NCBI GenBank assembly: GCA_029862725.1
Contig: JAOTWT010000012.1
Span: 1 to 17,830, forward strand
Direction: 5' to 3'
From: Acidobacteriota bacterium
GTDB taxonomy: Bacteria > Acidobacteriota > Blastocatellia > Pyrinomonadales > Pyrinomonadaceae
DNA: 17,830 bases
The notes under the pieces are model-generated. The model did no database searches and was not told the origin of the DNA. It worked only from the letters and a program-made list of their open reading frames with translations. Below are positions 7,685-13,420 of the stretch, piece by piece (position 1 is the stretch's first letter; every line of letters starts with the position of its first letter). Made by a program: the position numbers and the translations under genes.

Positions 7685-8050
7685 CTAGTTCCTGCGAAGA
7701 TAACGCGCGAATGAAAGCGTCATTTTCGATATTTCGGCCAGATCGCTATAAATCTTTTTGAAATAATCACTCCCGATATAGTTCAGATCCAATGCAACAT
7801 ACAAAAGAGCCTGCACCTCGTGACAGGATCCACGAGCAATGTTGAGGTGATTTGCAAACTCTTTATTCGTTCTTCGGCCGTGTCCCTCTGCAATATTTGC
7901 CATCATCGAGACACTCGCGCGTTTCATTTGTTTTTGAAGCTCAAAATCGGTCCTGAATTCGCCGATTTTCGAGATTTCGTAAATTGCCTTTGTGACCATC
8001 CTGGCTTTTTGCCAGGCTTTAATTTCTTCAAAGGTCTTAATAGTAGCCAT
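7685..8050 (-). CDS. four-helix bundle protein (S23/IVS-encoded type)
   Basis: This encodes 121 aa of the family first seen as proteins encoded in intervening sequences of 23S rRNA genes. Its hallmarks are the opening F-E-E-I-K-A-W-Q-KA segment (7-16), FELQKQMKRASVSMMANIAEG (37-56) with the ANIAEGHGR signature, and the later ARGSCHEVQ segment (72-80). The fold is a four-helix bundle that assembles as a pentamer with a basic surface. Relatives include Avd, the accessory protein of diversity-generating retroelements, but no reverse transcriptase or variable repeat is visible here. The start is supported by AGGAG on the minus strand (8060-8064) nine bases upstream of the ATG. No rRNA sequence surrounds it, so this is a free-standing copy of unknown function. 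Confidence 0.9.
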   Translation of the reverse strand: MATIKTFEEIKAWQKARMVTKAIYEISKIGEFRTDFELQKQMKRASVSMMANIAEGHGRRTNKEFANHLNIARGSCHEVQALLYVALDLNYIGSDYFKKIYSDLAEISKMTLSFARYLRRN

Positions 8051-8141
8051 GGTGAGGTGCTCCTATGTTTGAATTGTCTTTATGGGTCTTTGTGATTGAA
8101 AGTACAATAACTGCAGCTTGGACAGACCCCGTAAGAACTAA

Positions 8142-8168
8142 TGCGGCAAACTTTGCCAACGTTGAGTA
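8142..8168. repeat. possible remnant of the 9-bp repeat
   Basis: TGCGGCAAA is followed in phase by CTTTGCCAA and CGTTGAGTA. CTTTGCCAA is the commonest unit of the big array. With only one perfect unit this could be chance. Confidence 0.25.
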
Positions 8169-8188
8169 CTTTTTCCAAACTTATGCTC

Positions 8189-8755
8189 CTACCCCCCGAG
8201 GATGTCTTTCGAAGAAAATTTCTTGGCTGCCTGCGCTTTGAGCTTTTCTTCAGTGGCGCGGCTAAGCGCAACGTACTGCATTTGGAGGTCAGACAGAATA
8301 CTGGTCAGCAGAGAGTCTTCGCGCGCGCTCAGGTTTCCCTTGGTTTTTTTACGCAGCATCAAGAGCACGTCGATCCAGTACTTCCCGGTATCGAGATCCG
8401 TTGCCTTTTGTCCCGTAACCGGGTGGGGAATCGCGCCAAGGGCTGCGGCGGCGTTTGTAACCAGTGTCGAAAGAAAGTTTATAAAACTCGCCGGATCCTT
8501 TTCATCGGCCTCGGCTTGTGCCGGGCTCTCGTCCACGGTCTCGTTTGCTTCCTCAGCCTGCAAACTGCCCGGGTCCTGGATGACTCCGGAAGCAGCGGCA
8601 TCGGAGGCATTCGCTTCCGGTTCCCGCTCCGGTTTCGGCTCATCTTTTTCTAAAACGACACCCTCACGTAAGCTTCCGTCTTCATTGAATTTACGCTTAT
8701 CCGTTACTTTTAGGGCCGATTCTTCTTCGTTGCTGGGATCATCTGTTCCGATCAT
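8189..8755 (-). CDS. DUF1844 domain protein
   Basis: This encodes 188 aa. Residues 1-85 are acidic, low in complexity and probably disordered, rich in E, D, A and P. Residues about 88-165 form a DUF1844 domain: FINFLSTLVTNAAAALG (91-107), then TGKYWIDVLLML (123-134) and EDSLLTSILSDLQMQYV (146-162). The domain is alpha-helical, about 80 aa, and common in Acidobacteria and Deltaproteobacteria, with no known function. The C-terminal tail (165-188) is charged. ATG 8755 opens a short reading frame into the divergent spacer; two TAAAAT words on the minus strand (8792-8797, 8800-8805) may serve as -10 boxes. It is transcribed away from the ubiB-like gene. Confidence 0.85.
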   Translation of the reverse strand: MIGTDDPSNEEESALKVTDKRKFNEDGSLREGVVLEKDEPKPEREPEANASDAAASGVIQDPGSLQAEEANETVDESPAQAEADEKDPASFINFLSTLVTNAAAALGAIPHPVTGQKATDLDTGKYWIDVLLMLRKKTKGNLSAREDSLLTSILSDLQMQYVALSRATEEKLKAQAAKKFSSKDILGG

Positions 8756-9115
8756 TTGATTTTAACTCTCTTTCTTGTTTTCGCTCTTGCGATTTTAACA
8801 TTTTAGCGGCGCTACACCGAAACGCGCCACAATTATTGCCCGACACGAATGTGTATTTAAAGCCTGTGTTACGGAAACCCCGCTGTTATGCAAAAAAGAC
8901 CGACCGGCGGCTCTGCCTCGTGCGTTGGAATATCAGAGCTTCAGACCGGACCAAAAACCGAGCCATCACGCGTAGTACCAGGAATCCCTTATTTGAAATT
9001 CTATCGAATCCAAAACGTCCCAGCCGTCGTATCAAATACCAGCGTGTCTTTTTGCTTGTGAAAAAAGGTGCAAACATGGGGGGCGTTTTCGTATCGAAAT
9101 GCTAGACTGGTCATA
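8756..9115. other. gene-free divergent spacer
   Basis: These 360 bp separate the start of the DUF1844 gene from the start of the ubiB-like gene. Short open frames exist on both strands (for example 8886-9077 minus and 8836-9105 plus), but their basic, arginine-rich translations and lack of start signals argue against genes. It contains an imperfect hairpin GCTCTG (8910-8915)/CAGAGC (8934-8939) and candidate promoter elements at both ends. Nothing else was recognised. Confidence 0.5.
9100..9108 (+). promoter_or_regulatory. extended -10 promoter of the ubiB-like gene
   Basis: TGCTAGACT matches the extended -10 form TGnTAnnnT. The hexamer TAGACT (9103-9108) lies 7 bp upstream of ATG 9116, so transcription would start at about the start codon and give a leaderless or nearly leaderless mRNA. 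No good -35 box is visible. This is an inference from position and consensus only. Confidence 0.35.
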
Positions 9116-10846
9116 ATGAGCGAAAAAGAGATTACGACAATCGATTCACCGATAATAGACGTTAAGGCCGTTGCCGTGAACGGTAACGGGGCTCTTGTGT
9201 CTTCCAAGACGCCTCCTCTACTTCACAGTGTTGCGAACAAGGATCTCATCGCGAAGGAAAAAGAGCTCCTAAGAACCGAGGAAGGTGTAGAGCGCAACTA
9301 CCGGGGAATTCGCGGATGGTTTCGGTTTGGAAAGGTCGCACGCGTAATCGGTATGCTGACGCTGTATCTATACCTCGACCAGTACGACATTCATCGCAAG
9401 CAACATCTGAAAATTAAGAAAACGCGTCGGAAAGCAGCCCGAAATCTGGGCTGGCTGGCTGTCGCCGGAGAAGGCTGGTACGCGGTCAAGCTCTGGGTGT
9501 TTCACGTTTTCTTGCTGTTTCTTCGCAAGATCTTTGTCGGAAGTGAAATAAACAAAGACCTGAGACAGGAAAAACAGGCGGTTTGGCTCAAGGAATCGAT
9601 TATTACGCTCGGCCCGACGTTTATTAAGATCGGACAGTCACTCGGTATGCGGGCCGATCTTTTGCCGCTTCCGTTTGTAAAGGAACTGGGGACCCTGGTC
9701 GATGATGTTCCGGCGTTTCCCAACGAGATCGCTTTTGCACGGATCGAAATGGAACTCGGGAGACCAATTTCCGAGGTGTATCGTGAGTTTGAATACGAAC
9801 CGGTTGCGGCGGCCTCGCTCGGTCAGGTATACCGGGCGTTTCTGCATACCGGCGAGGAAGTCGCTGTCAAGGTCCAGCGGCCAAACCTCGCAGGGATCAT
9901 CGGCGGCGATATCGAGATCATGCAGAAGATCGCGAAGTTTGCAGGACGATTTCCGGCATTGAATAGAAACGCCGATTGGGAGGGAATGCTGCGTGAGTTT
10001 GATCAGACTATCCATGAAGAGATGGATTACGCGGCGGAAGGACGTAACGCCGAGCGTTTTAGCGAGAGTTTTGCGGCCTGGAGCAACATACATGTTCCTT
10101 CGATCCACTGGGAATCGACAACTTCGAAAGTGATGACGATGGAGTTTATCCACGGCACGAAGGTGACCGACATCGAGGGACTCGTCGCGCGTGGGGTTTC
10201 GCCCGAGAAGGTCAACCGGCTTCTTATTCGCACTTATCTCAAACAACTTCTCGAGGACGGGTTTTTTCATGCCGATCCGCATCCCGGCAACCTGCTTGTG
10301 ATGCCCGATGGCCGGCTCGCGTTTTTTGATTTCGGAATGGTCGGCCGGATCACCCCGAAACTCCAGTCACAAATGATCGACGCATTCTTCCATGTCGTCG
10401 CGAAGGATCCCGATTCCATCGCGCAGGACCTTATCGATCTCGAATTTCTAAAACCCGGTGCCGACGAAGAGTCCGTCAGAGAGGTCGTCCGGCGAATGTT
10501 CAAGTTTCACCTCGATTTGAAACTGAAGGACGTGAACTTCAAGGAACTGACCTATGATCTCGCCGAGGTGATGTACGACTACCCGTTCCGTCTGCCTTCG
10601 AATTTTACATACATCATGCGGGCTCTTATGACGCTCGAGGGCATCGGTATGGTCACGGATCCGGAATTTAACTTCTTTGAGACCGCAAAGCCCTATGCCA
10701 AGGAATTCATGCTCCGCCGCGAGGGCAAGGACCTGCGAAACATGTTTGTCGACAAACTTCTCGGCAATGACGGGGAGGAAATAGACTGGAACCGCACATG
10801 GAAACTCGCCAAGATGGCCGCCAAGACTGTGTTTAATCGCAAATAG
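9116..10846 (+). CDS. UbiB/ABC1/AarF-family atypical kinase
   Basis: This encodes 576 aa. The family hallmarks are all present: KxGQ as KIGQ (171-174), the alanine-rich loop AAAS (231-234) replacing the glycine-rich P-loop, a VAVKVQRP lysine strand shortly after, the catalytic HADPHPGN (385-392) and DFG (405-407). UbiB-type proteins are membrane-associated ATPase/kinase-like proteins that support isoprenoid-quinone or other lipid biosynthesis, acting on lipid precursors and not proteins. Known UbiB often ends in one or two transmembrane helices; this protein ends in a charged tail without them. A hydrophobic patch lies in the N-terminal region (around LWVFHVFLLFLRKIF). A GTG at 9068 is in frame but would add 16 unlikely residues; ATG 9116 (MSEKEITT) is preferred. 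No quinone gene is adjacent, so no symbol is assigned. Confidence 0.92.
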   Translation: MSEKEITTIDSPIIDVKAVAVNGNGALVSSKTPPLLHSVANKDLIAKEKELLRTEEGVERNYRGIRGWFRFGKVARVIGMLTLYLYLDQYDIHRKQHLKIKKTRRKAARNLGWLAVAGEGWYAVKLWVFHVFLLFLRKIFVGSEINKDLRQEKQAVWLKESIITLGPTFIKIGQSLGMRADLLPLPFVKELGTLVDDVPAFPNEIAFARIEMELGRPISEVYREFEYEPVAAASLGQVYRAFLHTGEEVAVKVQRPNLAGIIGGDIEIMQKIAKFAGRFPALNRNADWEGMLREFDQTIHEEMDYAAEGRNAERFSESFAAWSNIHVPSIHWESTTSKVMTMEFIHGTKVTDIEGLVARGVSPEKVNRLLIRTYLKQLLEDGFFHADPHPGNLLVMPDGRLAFFDFGMVGRITPKLQSQMIDAFFHVVAKDPDSIAQDLIDLEFLKPGADEESVREVVRRMFKFHLDLKLKDVNFKELTYDLAEVMYDYPFRLPSNFTYIMRALMTLEGIGMVTDPEFNFFETAKPYAKEFMLRREGKDLRNMFVDKLLGNDGEEIDWNRTWKLAKMAAKTVFNRK

Positions 10847-10848
10847 TC

Positions 10849-10950
10849 CCGCGAAACACGCGAAAAGAAGCGAAAAAGACGTGCCCGCGAAACACGCGAA
10901 GAGAAGCGAAACAGACGTGCCCGCGAAACACGCGAAGAGACGCGAAAAAT
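10849..10950 (+). repeat. 36-bp tandem repeat, about 2.8 copies
   Basis: Units at 10849-10884 and 10885-10920 are 36 bp each and nearly identical; a third partial copy spans 10921-10950. Each begins CCGCGAAACACGCGAA and continues with AAGCGAAA. The array begins 3 bp after the ubiB-like stop codon. An inverted copy sits at 11072-11103. Confidence 0.85.
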
Positions 10951-10985
10951 GGGATGGGCAAAGAACCGGACTCTCCTTCCGACGC

Positions 10986-11008
10986 TTTGAGATTCTTTGG
11001 ATCTCAAA
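10986..11008. other. hairpin between the inverted repeats
   Basis: TTTGAGAT (10986-10993) pairs perfectly with ATCTCAAA (11001-11008) across a 7-nt loop. It has no downstream T-tract, so it is not a clear terminator. It sits inside the segment bounded by the inverted 36-bp-type repeats. Confidence 0.4.
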
Positions 11009-11071
11009 CTATCTTGGTGAAGTAACCTCTCAGAAGCGAATAAGATTTAAGAGAAAGTGTCAAAACACCCC

Positions 11072-11103
11072 TTTTTTTGCGTCTTTTCGCGTGTTTCGCG
11101 GGC
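11072..11103 (-). repeat. inverted copy of the 36-bp repeat unit
   Basis: The reverse complement begins CCCGCGAAACACGCGAA and continues AAGACGC, matching the third plus-strand copy (10920-10943) with one mismatch over 24 bp. The pair could form a long stem with an intervening loop of about 130 nt. It lies immediately upstream of the -10 box of the CBM9-like gene. Confidence 0.75.
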
Positions 11104-11118
11104 GAATCCTTTCTGAGA

Positions 11119-11124
11119 TATAAT
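11119..11124 (+). promoter_or_regulatory. -10 box of the CBM9-like gene
   Basis: This is a perfect TATAAT, 11 bp before ATG 11136, so any transcript would have a leader of only about 5 nt. The -35 window (about 11096-11101) falls inside the inverted repeat and reads TCGCGG, a poor match. Confidence 0.5.
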
Positions 11125-11135
11125 TCGCGTTTATT

Positions 11136-11828
11136 ATGAAATTGCCGGCCGTTTTGATCATACTGCTTTCCGCGTCCGTTTTTGCTATGGGTAAATCCGC
11201 TAACATCAAGTACATAGAGACTGACTTTGAGATAAGCGATCTCGAAAATGCAGCCTGGGACGCGGCGGATACGATAAAGATAAAGTCATACTGGTCTGGC
11301 CAGCGCGCGCCCAAGAAACGCCGGTTTACGGCGAAAATGCTCTGGTCGGAATCGGCACTCTATGTAAGGTTCGATGCGAACCAGGGCGAACCCCTTGTTA
11401 TCAGCGAAAAGCCCGACCTGACAAAAAAGACACGTGGTCTCTGGGACCGCGATGTCTGTGAACTGTTCATATCGCCTTTTAGAGATGATGCGCGGAAGTA
11501 TTTCGAGTTCGAGGTCGCGCCGACGGGTGAATGGATAGACCTTGGCATCTACCAGGGGCCCGAAAAGCGCGACACCGACTGGGACTACGCTTCGGGCATG
11601 ACGACCGCCGCCAAGATCGAATACGACCTTGTGGTGATGGCGTTCCGTGTCGAATGGACGGCGTTTGGCAGTAAACCGGCTGCGGGCGACGTCTGGAAGG
11701 GAAACCTGCTCCGTGCGGTCGGGAAAGGCGAGAACAGGGGGTATCTTGCGTGGTCCGCGACACGCACTGAAGTTCCCAATTTTCACGTGCCGGAGAGATT
11801 CGGCGAGTTCTTTTTTGTAAGAGATTAA
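11136..11828 (+). CDS. secreted CBM9-like (carbohydrate-binding family 9-like) protein
   Basis: This encodes 230 aa. Residues 1-19 form a signal peptide (positively charged start, hydrophobic LIILLSASVFA). The mature part is a single beta-sandwich domain of the CBM9-like type: WDAAD near residue 41, the strand ALYVRFDAN (74-82), the typical WDRDVCELFISP (103-114), YFEFEVAPTGEWID (122-135), and a C-terminal WSATRTEVPNFHVPERFGEFFF. Proteins of this kind are exported and bind sugars or act as accessory domains, here without an attached enzyme. A TATAAT box lies 11 bp upstream and no Shine-Dalgarno is visible. Downstream hairpins separate it from a convergent gene. The family call is good; the ligand is unknown. 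Confidence 0.85.
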   Translation: MKLPAVLIILLSASVFAMGKSANIKYIETDFEISDLENAAWDAADTIKIKSYWSGQRAPKKRRFTAKMLWSESALYVRFDANQGEPLVISEKPDLTKKTRGLWDRDVCELFISPFRDDARKYFEFEVAPTGEWIDLGIYQGPEKRDTDWDYASGMTTAAKIEYDLVVMAFRVEWTAFGSKPAAGDVWKGNLLRAVGKGENRGYLAWSATRTEVPNFHVPERFGEFFFVRD

Positions 11829-11856
11829 TCCGCAAGGGACAACCTCTTGCCGGAGC

Positions 11857-11890
11857 GCGGACGGCTCGTCCGCACGGTCGCCCGCGACCG
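11857..11890. terminator. paired GC hairpins between convergent genes
   Basis: GCGGACG (11857-11863) pairs with CGTCCGC (11867-11873), and CGGTCG (11875-11880) pairs with CGACCG (11885-11890). They lie 28 bp after the CBM9-like stop in a convergent spacer. There is no T-tract, so termination is only possible. The 22-bp part 11869-11890 recurs with one mismatch at 12690-12711, which argues for a dispersed repeat. Confidence 0.4.
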
Positions 11891-11981
11891 CTAAGTTTTA
11901 TCCACGAAGGGCACGAAGATCTTGAAGAATGCATCAAACGCAATTCGCGGTTTTCCCGTAGCCTTCTTATAAACATTGCGT

Positions 11982-12626
11982 TTAATTAACAATCGAAGAA
12001 TCGGCGCCTGCCGGTACGATCCAGATTCGGACACGGAGCTCATCCTCGATACCGCCGTTAACCAGGACAAAAGAATCGGGTCCATTTTCACCGTCGCGAT
12101 AGGTAATTAAATCACGAACCGCCCTCTCGAATTCTGCCACTTTCTTTTCCGGACCGTACGAGACCCAATAAAGCGAGGCAGTGGGGTCGGAACGCAACTC
12201 CTCGAGCGCTTTTTCAATGCGAAACTGCAGCTCGTCCGCAGGGAGTTCGCCAAATTCGTTAATAAGAAATGGTTTGACTTGAGCTTCACAGATAATCAAT
12301 GAGTCACTCGCCGTCCGATCGCACTCACCCAGCCCTGTCACTTCCGCTACGGCCTGAATTGAAGTCCCCGGCTTTACTTTGGCAACCTCGATCGCGAGCG
12401 TGCCCTGTCCCGATACGATTTTTCCGTTGTCTACGGTCCATTTGATCGTATAGGTAGATGCATCGACCGAAGGTGTGAATTTGGCTTCAAACCTGTACGG
12501 TTCATTCATAGTCAACACCGCAGATGGGCCTGTGACGGCAAAGTCGCTGCAATCGGCACTGGTCTGCCCATATAAGGCAAAGGGCAGCGTCAAGAGAACG
12601 AACAGCATTGAAAGAACTCTGCACAT
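11982..12626 (-). CDS. secreted hypothetical protein with PKD-like region
   Basis: This encodes 214 aa. Residues 1-20 form a signal peptide ending near ALYGQT. Residues about 28-112 resemble an immunoglobulin/PKD-like beta sandwich (KWTVDNGKIVSGQGT, 44-58, then a VKPGT...VTGLGECDRTAS strand pair), with cysteines that may form disulfides. Residues about 118-210 contain NEFGELPADELQFRI, a SLYWVSYG strand and the closing VNGGIEDELRVRIWIVPAGAD. From memory this tail recurs in many secreted proteins of Blastocatellia and is reminiscent of OmpA-like periplasmic domains; that is recollection, not a search. The function is unknown. It probably acts in the periplasm or at the cell surface. A start without Shine-Dalgarno is chosen because it gives a proper signal peptide. 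Confidence 0.75.
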   Translation of the reverse strand: MCRVLSMLFVLLTLPFALYGQTSADCSDFAVTGPSAVLTMNEPYRFEAKFTPSVDASTYTIKWTVDNGKIVSGQGTLAIEVAKVKPGTSIQAVAEVTGLGECDRTASDSLIICEAQVKPFLINEFGELPADELQFRIEKALEELRSDPTASLYWVSYGPEKKVAEFERAVRDLITYRDGENGPDSFVLVNGGIEDELRVRIWIVPAGADSSIVN

Positions 12627-12689
12627 AGTGTTCGAATTCTAGTTCAATTGTCGTTTATGGGGCAATATTTTTGGAAACGGACCTCCAGT

Positions 12690-12711
12690 TCCGCACGGTC
12701 TCCCGCGACCG
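12690..12711. repeat. second copy of a 22-bp dispersed element
   Basis: This matches 11869-11890 at 21 of 22 positions (one T for G). It begins TCCGCACGGTC and ends CCGCGACCG. Both copies flank the secreted hypothetical gene, in the same orientation. Confidence 0.65.
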
Positions 12712-12732
12712 AAGAATAATCCCGAGCACTTT

Positions 12733-12843
12733 CGTTTAGAGCAGTGCTTGCACTGCCGCGCCGTGCGGAGCACGACGAAACGAATTGAAAGAATGAATTT
12801 ATCGGGCTTGCCCGATCGACAACGCGAAGCGTTGCTCTAAACG
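12733..12843. repeat. 111-bp structured element with 11-bp terminal inverted repeats
   Basis: The ends are CGTTTAGAGCA (12733-12743) and TGCTCTAAACG (12833-12843), a perfect 11-bp inverted repeat. Inside are hairpins GCAGTG-cttg-CACTGC (12741-12756), GTGC-gga-GCAC (12763-12773, imperfectly framed), ATCGGG-cttg-CCCGAT (12801-12816) and CAACGC-gaa-GCGTTG (12820-12834). The first and last hairpins overlap the terminal repeats, so two alternative folds exist. No coding frame is present. It could be a small MITE/REP-like element or a structured RNA. Confidence 0.65.
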
Positions 12844-12976
12844 GAAACCTGCCTATTTATAGCTTTTCGGGTCGCTACCGCTCCTTGTACTGTATTCTTT
12901 CGTACTCCATTTTCATTCTCTATGTCTCTGTGGCAGAATCTCGAGTGTTTCATACTTGCAACAAAAAACCGTTTGT

Positions 12977-13100
12977 GTTACTCTCTTTCTTGCCGTCGAA
13001 AAGGAAGGTGACGGTAAAAAACATGGGCAAGTAACTGTTTGGCAAAACAGAAACGGGCAATGAAAGGCCAAGGATTCGGGAATCCTGGCCTTTTTCTTTT
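12977..13100 (+). ncRNA. possible small structured RNA ending in an intrinsic terminator
   Basis: Three helices precede a strong plus-strand terminator: TGCCGTC (12991-12997) with GACGGTA (13010-13016), CTGTTT (13035-13040) with AAACAG (13045-13050), and an outer GTTAC (12977-12981) with GTAAC (13031-13035). An alternative helix CTTGCC (12989-12994)/GGCAAG (13026-13031) competes with the first, a switch-like arrangement. No plus-strand gene lies between 11828 and this terminator, and the nearest gene upstream is on the other strand, so the terminator implies an unannotated transcript. I could not match it to a known RNA family; no promoter was firmly identified. Confidence 0.35.
13063..13100 (+). 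terminator. intrinsic terminator
   Basis: AAAGGCC-a-AGGATT (13063-13076) pairs with AATCCTGGCCTTT across a CGGG loop, with one bulged A. The stem runs into TTTTTCTTTT (13091-13100). The T-tract follows the stem only on the plus strand, which fixes orientation. Confidence 0.8.
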
Positions 13101-13114
13101 TGGAGTCGACAGAA

Positions 13115-13420
13115 GTTTACAGAGTTGGCAAAGTTTACAGAGTTGGCAAAGTTTACAGAGTTGGCAGAGTTGGCAGAGTTGGCAGAAATTACAGAGTTTA
13201 CGGACTTTGCCAACTTTGCAGACTTTGCAGACTTTGCCAACTTTGCAGACTTTACAGACTTTGCCAACTTTGCAGACTTTACAGACTTTGCCAACTTTGC
13301 GGACTTTGCAGACTTTGCAGACTTTGCCAACTTTCCGGACTTTGCCAACTTTGCAGACTTTGCAAACTTTGCTAACTCTGTTGACTTTGCAGACTTTGTT
13401 AACTTTGCCAACTTTACCGG
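13115..13420. repeat. 9-bp minisatellite, 34 perfectly phased units, orientation switch after unit 10
   Basis: The 306 bp divide into exactly 34 units of 9 bp with no insertion or deletion. Units 1-10 (13115-13204) are G-type: GTTTACAGA, GTTGGCAAA, GTTGGCAGA. Units 11-34 (13205-13420) are C-type: CTTTGCCAA, CTTTGCAGA, CTTTACAGA and variants. GTTGGCAAA is the rotated reverse complement of CTTTGCCAA, so the two parts are opposite orientations of one repeat and can pair with each other (for example AGTTGGCAAAGT with ACTTTGCCAACT). Units 11-22 show a 27-bp higher-order pattern: CCAA, CAGA, CAGA/ACAGA. The 9-bp unit leaves several frames free of stops, which generates long spurious ORFs. The last unit contains the stop codon of the neighbouring minus-strand gene. 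Confidence 0.95.

Noticed and set aside
7685..8050. Avd of a diversity-generating retroelement
   Set aside because: No reverse transcriptase, template repeat or variable repeat is visible in the window.
8202..8759. Plus-strand 185-aa serine-rich frame
   Set aside because: It is the shadow of the DUF1844 gene, whose minus-strand product has the recognisable domain.
8836..9105. Plus-strand 89-aa frame in the divergent spacer
   Set aside because: It has a non-ATG start, an arginine-rich translation and no ribosome site, and it overlaps the ubiB promoter region.
12977..13060. Cobalamin riboswitch
   Set aside because: Only a few core-like words match. The B12 box is missing and no coding gene follows on the same strand.
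13115..13420. CRISPR-like array
   Set aside because: Units are 9 bp with no unique spacers, and no cas genes are present.
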